Positions 1 to 8,402 of a stretch of DNA of 52,134 nucleotides are shown piece by piece. This stretch comes from Sulfolobales archaeon (GTDB taxonomy: Archaea > Thermoproteota > Thermoprotei_A > Sulfolobales > AG1), in NCBI GenBank assembly GCA_038881635.1, contig JAVZPJ010000001.1:234852-286985 (forward strand), written 5' to 3'. Each line of letters opens with the position of its first letter. Position 1 is the stretch's first letter. The position numbers and the translations under genes are program-made. The notes beneath the pieces are model-generated. The model saw only the letters and a program-made list of their open reading frames with translations. It was not told the DNA's origin and made no database searches.

Positions 1-1047
1 ATGTTAGAGTTAGATAGTGATGAGGGTAAAGCGTTAAATGATCTGGCAGACGATCGTGGGAGGATAGATAAGAACTTCGTATCTATGGATTTAAATAGAT
101 CTGATAGATCTACAAAAGACATCAGAACAGAAGATTCTAGGATTCAAGCAATAGAAGTAGGAATTTCTAGAGATGAAAAATCGGAGACAGATGAAATAAA
201 AGATCTAGAAGTGAAGGAAAATACTATGAAAAATAGAGTGAAGAGCGTGTTTATAAAGTTTCTCGAGAGAATTTATTGGATCCTGTTAAAACCTGTGTAT
301 AAGGTGTATGAGTGGAAGCTCTATAGAAGTGTTAAGAAAGGCATTATACCAGGTCATGTCGCCATAATACCTGATGGGAATAGGAGATGGGCTGAGAGAA
401 TGGGTTGGGAGAGAACTTCAGGTCATTATTATGGATATAATAAGCTGAAGGAAGTCTTAAAATGGCTCGACGAGCTAGGTGTTAAAGCTGTTACTATATA
501 TGCAATGTCTTATGAAAACTGCCTATATAGATCTGATGAGGAGAAAAGGAATTTATTTAATATTATTAGAAGAGGTCTTAAAGAACTTGAGAGTTATAGT
601 AGAGAGAAGAAGGTAAGAGTGAAAGTTATGGGAAGACTCGATCTAGTCCCAAGAGATATAATAGATCTAGCTATGGATCTTGAGAAAAGCACAAGTACCT
701 ACGATGAGAAAATGCTTAATATAATGCTCTGCTATGGAGGAAGGCAGGAGATAGTTGATGCTTTCAAGAAGATGTATGAAGACATAAGAAGAGGAGTTCT
801 GAAAATTGATGATGTAAATGAAAACACATTATCAAAATATCTCTATACAGGATACATGGGAGAACTTCAAGAACCAGATCTTGTTATAAGAACCTCTGGA
901 GAGATCAGAATAAGTAATTTTCTCTTATGGCAATCAGCATACTCAGAACTGTTCTTCTGCGAGGCTTTATGGCCTGAGTTCAGAAAGATCGATCTTTTAA
1001 GAGCTTTAAGATCTTATCAGCGTAGAGAAAGACGTTTTGGAAGATAG
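1..1047 (+). CDS. uppS: Isoprenyl (undecaprenyl-type) diphosphate synthase, cis-prenyltransferase
   Basis: The protein condenses isopentenyl diphosphate onto an allylic primer in cis, making the long polyprenyl carrier used for archaeal protein glycosylation. The family signature IIPDGNRRWA with its catalytic Asp lies near residues 120-130, followed by the GHYYGY segment, and a C-terminal RTSGEIRISNFLLWQ motif closes the fold. The core from residue 76 onward has normal family length (about 270 aa). The first 75 residues are a charged Asp/Arg-rich extension outside the fold. The reading frame is open to the window edge, so the true start could lie upstream, at base 1, or at the ATG at 226, which has a GAAGGA-like site before it. 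Function is clear; the start is not. Confidence 0.88.
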   Translation: MLELDSDEGKALNDLADDRGRIDKNFVSMDLNRSDRSTKDIRTEDSRIQAIEVGISRDEKSETDEIKDLEVKENTMKNRVKSVFIKFLERIYWILLKPVYKVYEWKLYRSVKKGIIPGHVAIIPDGNRRWAERMGWERTSGHYYGYNKLKEVLKWLDELGVKAVTIYAMSYENCLYRSDEEKRNLFNIIRRGLKELESYSREKKVRVKVMGRLDLVPRDIIDLAMDLEKSTSTYDEKMLNIMLCYGGRQEIVDAFKKMYEDIRRGVLKIDDVNENTLSKYLYTGYMGELQEPDLVIRTSGEIRISNFLLWQSAYSELFFCEALWPEFRKIDLLRALRSYQRRERRFGR

Positions 1048-1093
1048 AAAATCGAGTAAAGAAAGTATGGCATGATCATATTAGATAGCAGGT

Positions 1094-2140
1094 CTACCTT
1101 CTAACCCACTTGTCTAACCCTGTGCTTCTACCTGCCTTAAGAGCTTTAGAAAGTCTCTCGACATGCTTCTCAACACGTTCTCTTGAAAACTCGTATTCTT
1201 CAACCAGTAATTCTATTATCTTATTCTGGTCAGGTTCTTTCCAAACCAGCTTATAGTTATCAGTCGTAGGTGGTTTTAGGAAGAAATTTCTTATCTCTAT
1301 AGGATCTGTTGGGAATAAAGCTCTAGGTAGCGTTTTAAGAGCCTTCTCTAGAGATCCGTATGTCTTGATTATATTAAGAGCTGTTTTAGGACCTACACCT
1401 TCTACACCATCTGGATTAAAATCTGTGCCTATTAGTATGGCTATATCTATGAGTTGCTCTCTGGTTATTGACAGGATCTTCAGAAGATCTTCTAGTTGTA
1501 TAAGTTCTGGAGGTGTCTCCACATAGATCTCCTTACCAGGAAGCTTCCTCTTACCTGATATAGTTAGGTTCCTCACAAGTCTTAGAGATCCGAATAGGAG
1601 CGAGTCATAATCCTGGCTTACAGTACACCAGGCATCTCCCTTGATAACCATGTACGCAGCCTGAGCTTCACCCTCAGAAGGAGCCTGAACCCATGGAACT
1701 CCCATGGCGTCTAGAAGCTTTCTAGATACTTCTATCATCTCATTTGTTAATCTTGATGTTGCCTGAGCATATCTCCTCATAAGCTCTGTGTCTCCCTTCT
1801 CTCTAGCCTCTCTATATTTTTCTTCAGCTTTCTGCTTTGAAAGGCTTCTGCTAGCTATCTCAGCATACTTGATCTCAGGAGGCTTCCCATCGAAAACATA
1901 CACAGGTTTAAGACCACTTTCTATAAGATTGATAGTTCTGTAGAAAAGTCCTGAGAGATGACTTGTAACCCTTCCTTTACTATCCATTAGAGGTGTTCCA
2001 TCAGGCTGTCTTATTGCTGAGAGAAACTGATATAATGCGTTATAAGCATCTATAGCTACAATCTTTCCAGAAAGCTCTCTTATATCGCCTAATATTCTGA
2101 TAGCCTTCTCAGGTATTATATCTCTAAGATTAACACCCAT
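1094..2140 (-). CDS. fen: Flap endonuclease 1 (FEN1/XPG family)
   Basis: This structure-specific nuclease removes 5' flaps during Okazaki fragment maturation and base excision repair. At 348 aa it has the usual archaeal length. The N-terminal region carries the metal ligand stretches IAIDAYNALYQFL-like (about residues 28-40) and VYVFDGKPPE (about 80-90). The internal region has APSEGEAQAA and SQDYDSLLFG with the acidic active-site residues, followed by the helix-hairpin-helix segment GVEGVGPKTALNII. The C-terminus (STGLDKWVRR) resembles a PCNA-interacting PIP box. The gene is transcribed toward uppS, with the two 3' ends 46 bases apart. The ATG start gives the conserved MGV N-terminus whose glycine is needed in this family. 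Confidence 0.95.
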   Translation of the reverse strand: MGVNLRDIIPEKAIRILGDIRELSGKIVAIDAYNALYQFLSAIRQPDGTPLMDSKGRVTSHLSGLFYRTINLIESGLKPVYVFDGKPPEIKYAEIASRSLSKQKAEEKYREAREKGDTELMRRYAQATSRLTNEMIEVSRKLLDAMGVPWVQAPSEGEAQAAYMVIKGDAWCTVSQDYDSLLFGSLRLVRNLTISGKRKLPGKEIYVETPPELIQLEDLLKILSITREQLIDIAILIGTDFNPDGVEGVGPKTALNIIKTYGSLEKALKTLPRALFPTDPIEIRNFFLKPPTTDNYKLVWKEPDQNKIIELLVEEYEFSRERVEKHVERLSKALKAGRSTGLDKWVRR

Positions 2141-2371
2141 AGAGATGTATCCATATAAAAACTATAGTGGAATAAATAAATATGTTTTACGATCAAGATC
2201 CCTAGGATCCAGATCTCTTCCCCGCCCTGAAGGATGAGATTTTTGCATTGCGAAGGTGATTATTAGAGTCTATGCTAGATTACATCAACCAATATAAACC
2301 AAAACGGTTGTGATAGGCTCAAGATTTTCTAGTTTATATTCATTATGGAATAATATCTTTGGATGAGGTTT

Positions 2372-3469
2372 ATGAGTCTGAGAGTTCCTCTACACGATCT
2401 TTTAGTTGAACTAGGAGGAGATATGGGCGAGTTTGCAGGTTTTAGAACTGCTCTAAGTTTTGGAGATCCTATTTCAGAGCATAATGCTGTGAGAAATAGT
2501 GCAGGCGTCTTTGACATAAGTCATATGGGCAGGATCTATGTGATAGGATCTAGATCTTTTGATCTTTTGGATAAGCTTATTCCAAAAGATCTTTCAAGTT
2601 CTGAGAATGGAAGAATGATAGGTCCTACAGCGTTTTTAAACGAGAGAGGAGGGTTTAAAGATGATGTGATGATCTATAGGTTTAATGAGAGTAGGTGGCT
2701 TATAGTATGCAACGCGGTTAACAGAATCAAGATTCTATCATGGCTTCGAGAATGGAGAGACAGACTGGGTTATTCAGATATTATAATAGATGATGTGACC
2801 CTGAATACAGCATTCATAGCTCTTCAAGGTCCCGAGGCTGCGAGTTATCTTGAGAAGATAAAGGATTTAAAAGACTCTCTATCTCTGAAACATCTTGAGT
2901 TTCATACGGGAGTAGCTTCAGAGTATGGAGTCATAGATCTTATAAGTAGAAGTGGGTGGACTGGTGAAGACGGGTTCGAGATACTAGGAAAACCGAGAGT
3001 TATAGGAGAGATCCTGAGAAGACTAAAAACTCTAGGTGTGAAACTTGCAGGATTGATAGCCAGAGATACTCTGAGACTTGAAATGGGATTTGTCCTCTAT
3101 GGAAACGACATTGATGAAGATACGAATCCTTACGAGGCTAGATATTGGGTTTTTGATGATGATAAGAGAGAATGCATAGGTTGTGATGCACTTAGAGAAC
3201 TAGGTTTAAGAGGTGTGTCAAGAGTTAGATATGGTATTAGAACTAAGAAGGGGGTGAGATTCATACCTAGACATGGGTATGAGATCTTATACAGAGATAA
3301 TGTTATAGGTTATGTGACTAGCGGAGGCTACTCCCCATATCTCGATAGAGGAATTGGAATGGGCTATATAAAAGCTTCCCACGCTCTACCAGGCTTGAAT
3401 GTGGTTGTGAGATTTAAAGGTAGAAGTGTTGAGGCTAAAATAGTTGATTTTCCATTAATTAAGAGGTGA
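2372..3469 (+). CDS. gcvT: Aminomethyltransferase, glycine cleavage T protein
   Basis: The T protein transfers the methylene group from the aminomethyl-lipoyl arm of H protein to tetrahydrofolate (or the archaeal pterin) and releases ammonia. The N-terminus (PLHDLLVELGG then EFAGF) and the motif NAVRNSAGVFDISHMG are diagnostic. ALQGPEAASYLE, RSGWTGEDGFEI and RDTLRLEMGFVLYGNDID follow in the family order. The C-terminal barrel ends with GYSPYLDRGIGMGYI. I place the start at the ATG at 2372 because GAGG lies six bases upstream; an in-frame ATG at 2363 has no such site. gcvH follows six bases after the stop, so the two are one operon. The glycine dehydrogenase (P protein) genes are not in this window. 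Confidence 0.93.
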   Translation: MSLRVPLHDLLVELGGDMGEFAGFRTALSFGDPISEHNAVRNSAGVFDISHMGRIYVIGSRSFDLLDKLIPKDLSSSENGRMIGPTAFLNERGGFKDDVMIYRFNESRWLIVCNAVNRIKILSWLREWRDRLGYSDIIIDDVTLNTAFIALQGPEAASYLEKIKDLKDSLSLKHLEFHTGVASEYGVIDLISRSGWTGEDGFEILGKPRVIGEILRRLKTLGVKLAGLIARDTLRLEMGFVLYGNDIDEDTNPYEARYWVFDDDKRECIGCDALRELGLRGVSRVRYGIRTKKGVRFIPRHGYEILYRDNVIGYVTSGGYSPYLDRGIGMGYIKASHALPGLNVVVRFKGRSVEAKIVDFPLIKR

Positions 3470-3474
3470 AGTGA

Positions 3475-3888
3475 ATGAGCGAGGAAATCAATGTTAAGGG
3501 GTATAAAGTTCTTAAGAACCTTCTCTACACAACTCAAGACGAATGGATCAAGATCTTGGGAGATACAGCTATAATAGGAGTTACAGATTATGCCCAGAAA
3601 AAGCTTAAGAACATAATAAGCGTAGAACTACCAGAACCAGGTAGAAAAGTATCTAGAGGAGAAGTAATAGCAACTATTGAAAGCATTAAGACAATAGCAG
3701 ATGTCTACGCACCTCTATCAGGAGAAGTAATAGAAATTAATGAAGCTCTAAAGCAGGAACCCGAGAAGGTAAACCACGACCCTTACGGAGAAGGCTGGTT
3801 AATAAAGATCAGAATAGAATCAAAGGAGGAGATTTCATCACTTATAAAACCTGAGGATTACGCGAGAAAGATAATGGAATCAGAGTAA
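3475..3888 (+). CDS. gcvH: Glycine cleavage system H protein (lipoyl carrier)
   Basis: H protein carries the lipoyl arm that shuttles the aminomethyl group between P, T and L proteins. The lipoylation lysine sits in ESIKTIADVYAPLSGEV (about residues 63-79), the family hallmark. Upstream the TQDEWIKILGDTAIIGVTDYAQ segment and downstream the DPYGEGWLIKI segment match the whole family. Length (137 aa) is normal. The ATG follows a GAGGTGAAGTGA stretch that also contains the gcvT stop, so the pair is translationally close. Confidence 0.95.
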   Translation: MSEEINVKGYKVLKNLLYTTQDEWIKILGDTAIIGVTDYAQKKLKNIISVELPEPGRKVSRGEVIATIESIKTIADVYAPLSGEVIEINEALKQEPEKVNHDPYGEGWLIKIRIESKEEISSLIKPEDYARKIMESE

Positions 3889-3938
3889 ATTACTTTCCTT
3901 AAAAGAATTTTTAGCTCTGAACATATAATAGAAAGGAT

Positions 3939-4041
<103 letters not shown>

Positions 4042-4159
4042 TATAAAGATGAGATAGCATTAACGCTTTCAATATTTTCACCCACCTCCCTCTCTCCCGG
4101 TATGATTATTTCAGTTATGCAATAAATGAAGTTCGTGGGGAGTATAACTAGGGTTTCAC

Positions 4160-4831
4160 ATGCATCTATGTCCATCATGCGGGTCTAGTGATATCATTTG
4201 GGATAACTCTCGTGGAGAGATTGTATGCTCTTCCTGCGGTCTTGTAATAGATGTGATCTATGAGCAGAAAACCTCTTTTAATAGTGATCTTCGTTCTACA
4301 AAAACGAATGAGAGGAGGGTGTCGGATAGAAGAAAATATCATAAGCCTGGGAGTATTGTTAGAGCATACTCTAGACTCTTCGGATGGTGGAGACTTCGAA
4401 AGAATCTAGAGGTAGATCCTGAATCTCTTTTTAGAGCCTCTGAAGGTGGGTATTCATTCAGAGTCTTGAGGCATGTTAAAGATGGTGAACTTATGAAACT
4501 ATTAGAAGTCTCTCCTACGATGAAGAAAATCTTTGATCATCTAACTATGTATCCGAGACTTTCATCTAGAACTTTTAGAGTTAAAATGCTTATATCCTAC
4601 ATGATTTTTAAAGAACTCAGTGGAATTCCTGCTAATGCAAGTATTATTAGTAGAGCTTTCTCTATAAGTAGGAATCATCTTCAAAGGATTCGAAAAGAAT
4701 TAAATAGATATCCGGAGATACTGAAGTATGTGAGCGATCTAAAGATAAGTAGCGTAGAATTGACACAAGTAGATTCTCTAGTGAAACAGCTTGCTCTAGA
4801 AAAATATGTTGAGGTGGGGAGAAGATTATAA
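4160..4831 (+). CDS. TFIIB-like zinc-ribbon protein (divergent TFB paralogue)
   Basis: The protein begins with a four-cysteine TFIIB ribbon, CPSC at residues 4-7 and CSSC at 23-26, in the spacing typical of archaeal TFB. A basic linker (RRVSDRRKYHKPG) resembling the B-reader region follows. The rest is one all-helical domain ending with ISRAFSISRNHLQRIRKELNRYP, which looks like a helix-turn-helix as in the second cyclin repeat. At 223 aa it is about 80 residues shorter than a normal TFB, and I cannot see two full cyclin repeats. It is therefore likely an accessory or specialised initiation factor, comparable in concept to crenarchaeal TFB3. It lies 77 bases upstream of a HerA-class ATPase gene on the same strand. 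Confidence 0.72.
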   Translation: MHLCPSCGSSDIIWDNSRGEIVCSSCGLVIDVIYEQKTSFNSDLRSTKTNERRVSDRRKYHKPGSIVRAYSRLFGWWRLRKNLEVDPESLFRASEGGYSFRVLRHVKDGELMKLLEVSPTMKKIFDHLTMYPRLSSRTFRVKMLISYMIFKELSGIPANASIISRAFSISRNHLQRIRKELNRYPEILKYVSDLKISSVELTQVDSLVKQLALEKYVEVGRRL

Positions 4832-4908
4832 GGATACCCAGCATAAGTATATCAAAACTTGATAGAAAAGATCCTAGATCTGGAAATAAAGATTCGGAAA
4901 AAGATCAA

Positions 4909-6348
4909 ATGTTCATCCACGGAGATCTCATGATTTACGGGTATGAACTTGTTAGAAAGAATAATGGCAGAGAAGAGGAGAATCTGGATCAGAATTTAAT
5001 GACATCTTTTATAGATATAATCAGAGATAAAATCCCTAGAAATATGTCTGTGTATATTGTCACTCTAGTAAGGAAATACTACGGAGGATCTTATCTGATA
5101 TGTTCGGGGAAAGACGAGCATGTGAAAGAATTATGTGAGCTCGCTGTGGCAACACTAGAGACTCTCTCTAGAGGAAAGATCAGATCTAAGAAATTAAGAG
5201 ATGGAGAGATCAGAGATATAATACTTTTGAACAGAAAGCAGATGGGAGAAGTACCAGAACTACACGCGCTATATGCAGATATAATAGATCCTGGCGAGAT
5301 AAGTTATTCTATTAAAACTACTAATAACGTTGTCGAAAGAGATTCTATACTCATTGGAGAGACTTCTAGAAGTAAGATCAAAACTCCTTATAGTATACCA
5401 CTAAGAGATCTAATAAGGCATGTAGCAATATTCGGCTCAACAGGCTCTGGAAAAACTACGACAGCAGCAACCTTAGCATATAGAGCTCATGAGAAGAATG
5501 CAGTAGTATACATTTTAGACTGGCATGGTGAATATAGTAGGATCCTGAGAGATTCTGCTGAGGAGTATAAGATAAGAACTATGTCATCTATGAGAAGATT
5601 ACCTGTATTTAAAGATCCGGAACAGCTTCTCGAGGTCTTAGAAGCAGTATTCGATCTAACGCCTGCTCAGAGCTATATACTTAGTAGAGTTCTGAGGAGA
5701 ATGAAGAATTTCGAGATAGATTTCAGAAGAATATACGAGGAGATCTCCATGTTTCCTGAGGAAGCTAGATGGGTTTCAGAATCTAAGTTATCTCTCTTAA
5801 GAAGATTCGAAACATTTATCGATGAAGAAGAGTATGAAGCCGATGACACGTTATCTATTCTCGAAGATGGGAAAGAGAGGATCATAACCATAGACCTCTC
5901 GCAGATTGATAGAACCTCGATGAGGTCTCTCGCCTCACTTTTAATAATAAAATCGATAGCCTACATAAACTCTAGAAAAGATATCTCCAGAAAAGATTTG
6001 ATGAAGATAGTGGTAGTAGACGAAGCTCATCATGTGTTTAGAAGACATGAAGGATCTAACGTAATTAGAGATACTCTTGCTGAGATAAGAAAATACAATG
6101 TAGGTATGATCCTAGTGACACAATCTCCAAGTAGTATTGGTGAGGATATTTTAAAGAATACGAATACAAAGATAATTCACAGCATAAGATCGGATATGGA
6201 TAAGAAGATCCTTAGAGAATCAACTTCTCTACCGAAAGAATTTGAAGATCTAATGCCTCTACTAGACGTAGGAGAAGCTATAGTTGTGTCGGCATCAAAT
6301 TCATATCCTATGATAGTAAGGGTAATCCCGATAACCAATTCCTCATAA
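4909..6348 (+). CDS. HerA/VirB4-class ATPase (DUF87-type DNA-translocating ATPase)
   Basis: The Walker A motif GSTGSGKTTT lies near residues 176-185 and Walker B with its glutamate is VVVDEAHHVF near 367-376. ILDWHGEY shortly after Walker A and a C-terminal ILVTQSPSSIGEDILKN segment are characteristic of the HerA/FtsK/VirB4 group. Such ATPases pump DNA, for example HerA in end resection or CedB in crenarchaeal DNA uptake. The roughly 150-residue N-terminal region does not look like the usual HerA barrel, and no NurA gene is adjacent. No membrane segment is visible. The first ATG is at 4909; an ATG at 4930 has a clear GGAG five bases upstream and may be the real start. A TFB-like gene precedes it. 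Confidence 0.78.
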   Translation: MFIHGDLMIYGYELVRKNNGREEENLDQNLMTSFIDIIRDKIPRNMSVYIVTLVRKYYGGSYLICSGKDEHVKELCELAVATLETLSRGKIRSKKLRDGEIRDIILLNRKQMGEVPELHALYADIIDPGEISYSIKTTNNVVERDSILIGETSRSKIKTPYSIPLRDLIRHVAIFGSTGSGKTTTAATLAYRAHEKNAVVYILDWHGEYSRILRDSAEEYKIRTMSSMRRLPVFKDPEQLLEVLEAVFDLTPAQSYILSRVLRRMKNFEIDFRRIYEEISMFPEEARWVSESKLSLLRRFETFIDEEEYEADDTLSILEDGKERIITIDLSQIDRTSMRSLASLLIIKSIAYINSRKDISRKDLMKIVVVDEAHHVFRRHEGSNVIRDTLAEIRKYNVGMILVTQSPSSIGEDILKNTNTKIIHSIRSDMDKKILRESTSLPKEFEDLMPLLDVGEAIVVSASNSYPMIVRVIPITNSS

Positions 6349-6490
6349 TAGTATGTGAGTATAAAGTCTAGTAGAGTCTCATATTCAATATATATTTTTA
6401 TTTATTCTTACTTATTCTCGTCACCTGCTAGAGGATAGATGCTAAAGTTTATAAGACGACAAACTCTTGAGCTATAGTAGCGGGTTTCCT

Positions 6491-6760
6491 ATGAAGATAG
6501 TCACAGTTAAAATACCTAGGTCTTATATCGATGATATAGATAAACTTGTGAAGAAAGGATATTATGCTTCGAGAAGCGAGTTCATAAGAACCGCGCTGAG
6601 GATCCTCTTAGATAAGGAATTTAACAGATTAATACAAGATGATGCTACGAGTACTAGGTCGGGTGTTGCCGGTAGTGAGAGAAATTATAATAATGAGTCT
6701 TTATTTTCATCCTCCTCTGAAAAGATCATATCAGCTAGAAAGGTTGAGGTTTTAATATAG
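6491..6760 (+). CDS. Ribbon-helix-helix (CopG/Arc-type) DNA-binding protein
   Basis: A short beta strand (MKIVTVKIP) followed by two helices with the pattern YIDDIDKLVKKGYYASRSEFIRTALRILLD is the classic ribbon-helix-helix fold, which dimerises and reads DNA with the strand. The last 45 residues are low-complexity and Ser-rich with no visible domain. The start is set at the ATG at 6491; a TTG eight codons upstream would only add non-conserved residues. No partner gene is adjacent in a toxin-antitoxin arrangement. A TATA-like stretch (AATATATATTTTT) lies about 100 bases upstream. Its target is unknown. Confidence 0.82.
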   Translation: MKIVTVKIPRSYIDDIDKLVKKGYYASRSEFIRTALRILLDKEFNRLIQDDATSTRSGVAGSERNYNNESLFSSSSEKIISARKVEVLI

Positions 6761-6888
6761 TTAAATCTTAGATCTAAATTATCTTAATAGCTAAGTAATC
6801 CATGCTCTGAATTGATAGCGATTAATAGTTTTGAGGCAATGAAGGAATTTTAATAGGTATGCTTAAAATCTGGGAAATAGATTAAAGG

Positions 6889-7257
6889 CTACACCAATAT
6901 CTTCTCCCAAGAATCTCCGAGTACAATGCAGAAAGTATTAGCGCTACCACCACTATCTATTGATAATGCTAAGGCTTTCCCAGGGTTTAAGATCTTATCA
7001 ACCTGTTTCTCCACATAGCTGGTATCATTCATGCTGTAGCATATGATCTTAGAGACGTATACGTCTTTGTATCCGTAATTTAATACTATTATAAGGGTCT
7101 CACCCGTACCATTCGAAATCTTGTAGGTGGCTATGTTAACAGGATTGATCTTTGGTATATTTTCTTTCGAGGTTGAGGTATTAAGATCTCTTATGAGGGT
7201 GGAGCCTACTCCAACTAGTATCACAAGGATCAGAAGAGATACAAGTAGATTATTCAT
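6889..7257 (-). CDS. Small membrane-anchored extracytoplasmic protein, pilin-like architecture
   Basis: I do not recognise this family. The N-terminus (NNLLVSLLILVILVGVGSTLI) is one uninterrupted hydrophobic helix, followed by about 95 residues rich in Asn, Ser and beta-branched residues with two cysteines that could form a disulfide outside the cell. That layout resembles archaeal pilin-like proteins, but there is no clear class III signal peptidase site. The start is taken at the ATG at 7257, which has GGGGTG five bases upstream; a TTG at 7269 is less likely. The gene stands alone and faces away from the ubiX gene. Confidence 0.6.
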   Translation of the reverse strand: MNNLLVSLLILVILVGVGSTLIRDLNTSTSKENIPKINPVNIATYKISNGTGETLIIVLNYGYKDVYVSKIICYSMNDTSYVEKQVDKILNPGKALALSIDSGGSANTFCIVLGDSWEKILV

Positions 7258-7344
7258 TAAACACCCCAATACATATTATAGGCTTAAAATATGGTTCTAA
7301 GGATCTTAATATGCAGTTGAAGAAACAATATTCTGGGAGTACAA

Positions 7345-7962
7345 TTGAGATTCGTAGTAATGATAACAGGTGCTTCGGGAACCATATATGCGCTCAGACT
7401 TCTTAAATTCCTTAGAGAGTTAGGTCACTATACAGAGACTATTATTAGTAGAGAAAGTTACGAGGTTTCAGATTCTGAATGTATGGATAAAGAATCTTTT
7501 CTTGCATTTCTCAAAAATACGTCAGATAAGATCTATGAAGAACATATGTTGAGCGCCCCTCTAAGCTCTTCTAGTTATCTAGCGATCTTCGATGGCTTCA
7601 TTGTAATACCCTGCTCGATAAACACCCTCGCTAAAGCTGCTCATGGTATAACTGATAACCTTATAAATAGAGTTATTGCCAATGCTCTTAGACTTAGAAA
7701 GAAGATCATATTTGTTATCAGGGAAACCCCTCTAGGAGTTATAGAGCTTCGTAATGCTCTAATACTAGCTAGAGCAGGTGCATATATACTACCAGCATCT
7801 CCAGGCTTCTACCAAAATCCTAGAGATGCTCTGGATCTAGTGGACTTCGTTGTTGGAAAGGTTTTAGACTTGCTCGAGGTCAAACATGATGTGTACAAGA
7901 GATGGACTGGATCTAGTACAGGTCGAGATCTTTGCCGCCACGTTTTTTCAAGAGATCTCTAA
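7345..7962 (+). CDS. ubiX: UbiX/Pad1-type flavin prenyltransferase
   Basis: UbiX joins dimethylallyl phosphate to FMN, giving the prenylated FMN cofactor of UbiD-type decarboxylases. The N-terminal GASGTIYALRLLKFL motif binds FMN, and IPCSINTLAKAAHGITDNLINR and RETPLGVIELRNALILARAGAYILPASPGFYQ are the family signatures. The length (205 aa) is normal. It starts with TTG, supported by GGGAG six bases upstream. In archaea the cofactor is needed for the anhydromevalonate phosphate decarboxylase step of the modified mevalonate route, which fits the aconitase-X gene at 28 kb. Its 3' end overlaps the convergent Cys-rich gene by 50 bases. Confidence 0.93.
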   Translation: MRFVVMITGASGTIYALRLLKFLRELGHYTETIISRESYEVSDSECMDKESFLAFLKNTSDKIYEEHMLSAPLSSSSYLAIFDGFIVIPCSINTLAKAAHGITDNLINRVIANALRLRKKIIFVIRETPLGVIELRNALILARAGAYILPASPGFYQNPRDALDLVDFVVGKVLDLLEVKHDVYKRWTGSSTGRDLCRHVFSRDL

Positions 7963-8383
7963 GGTTCCTAGCTTCTTTCTCCTCCTTATCAAGTTCTCTA
8001 AACATGTCTAAACTTTCTCTCCTTTTTGCTTTTTCAATTGCATAGAGGCATCTATTACCAGGGAGTAGAAATCTCTTTTCACAGTACGCGAATTGGCATT
8101 GACCGGCAATACATTGATCTCCTACCCAGAGACAGTATCCTACAACTTTTCTCTCAGATCCTATAATCATAGATCTTACATCTAGAGACTTTCTACCGCA
8201 TCTGAAGAAAGGACATAGAGGATTACAGTTCAAACCTGAGGGTCTTGGCTCGAGCTCGCCTTCTCTCAGGGTAGCTCTATCAGCAACCTCTCTATAAGGC
8301 CTTCCAAACCTTTCATCCCTTCTAGGATCTCTAGAGTTTCTTCTCTCTCTTGTATCCATTCTATCACTTCTATCTCTACTCAA
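7913..8383 (-). CDS. Cys-rich hypothetical protein downstream of endA
   Basis: I cannot assign a family. The first 50 residues are a basic, Arg/Asp/Glu-rich low-complexity tail. The middle holds about nine cysteines in the order NC, LCPFFRCG, YCLW, QCIAGQCQFAYCEKR and RCLY, a spacing that suggests a zinc or Fe-S centre. The last 40 residues are a charged helix (EKAKRRESLDMFRELDKEE), perhaps a coiled coil. It lies 19 bases downstream of endA on the same strand and is probably cotranscribed, so a role in RNA processing is possible but unproven. TTG at 8383 and ATG at 8359 are alternative starts. Confidence 0.7.
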   Translation of the reverse strand: MSRDRSDRMDTRERRNSRDPRRDERFGRPYREVADRATLREGELEPRPSGLNCNPLCPFFRCGRKSLDVRSMIIGSERKVVGYCLWVGDQCIAGQCQFAYCEKRFLLPGNRCLYAIEKAKRRESLDMFRELDKEEKEARNLRDLLKKRGGKDLDLY

Positions 8384-8402
8384 GAATTATATCACATCCT
8401 CT

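Noticed and set aside
2205-2245. CCCCGCCCTGAAGGATGAG resembles the end hairpin of IS200/IS605-type elements
   Set aside because: The complementary half of the hairpin is missing, and no transposase gene lies near.
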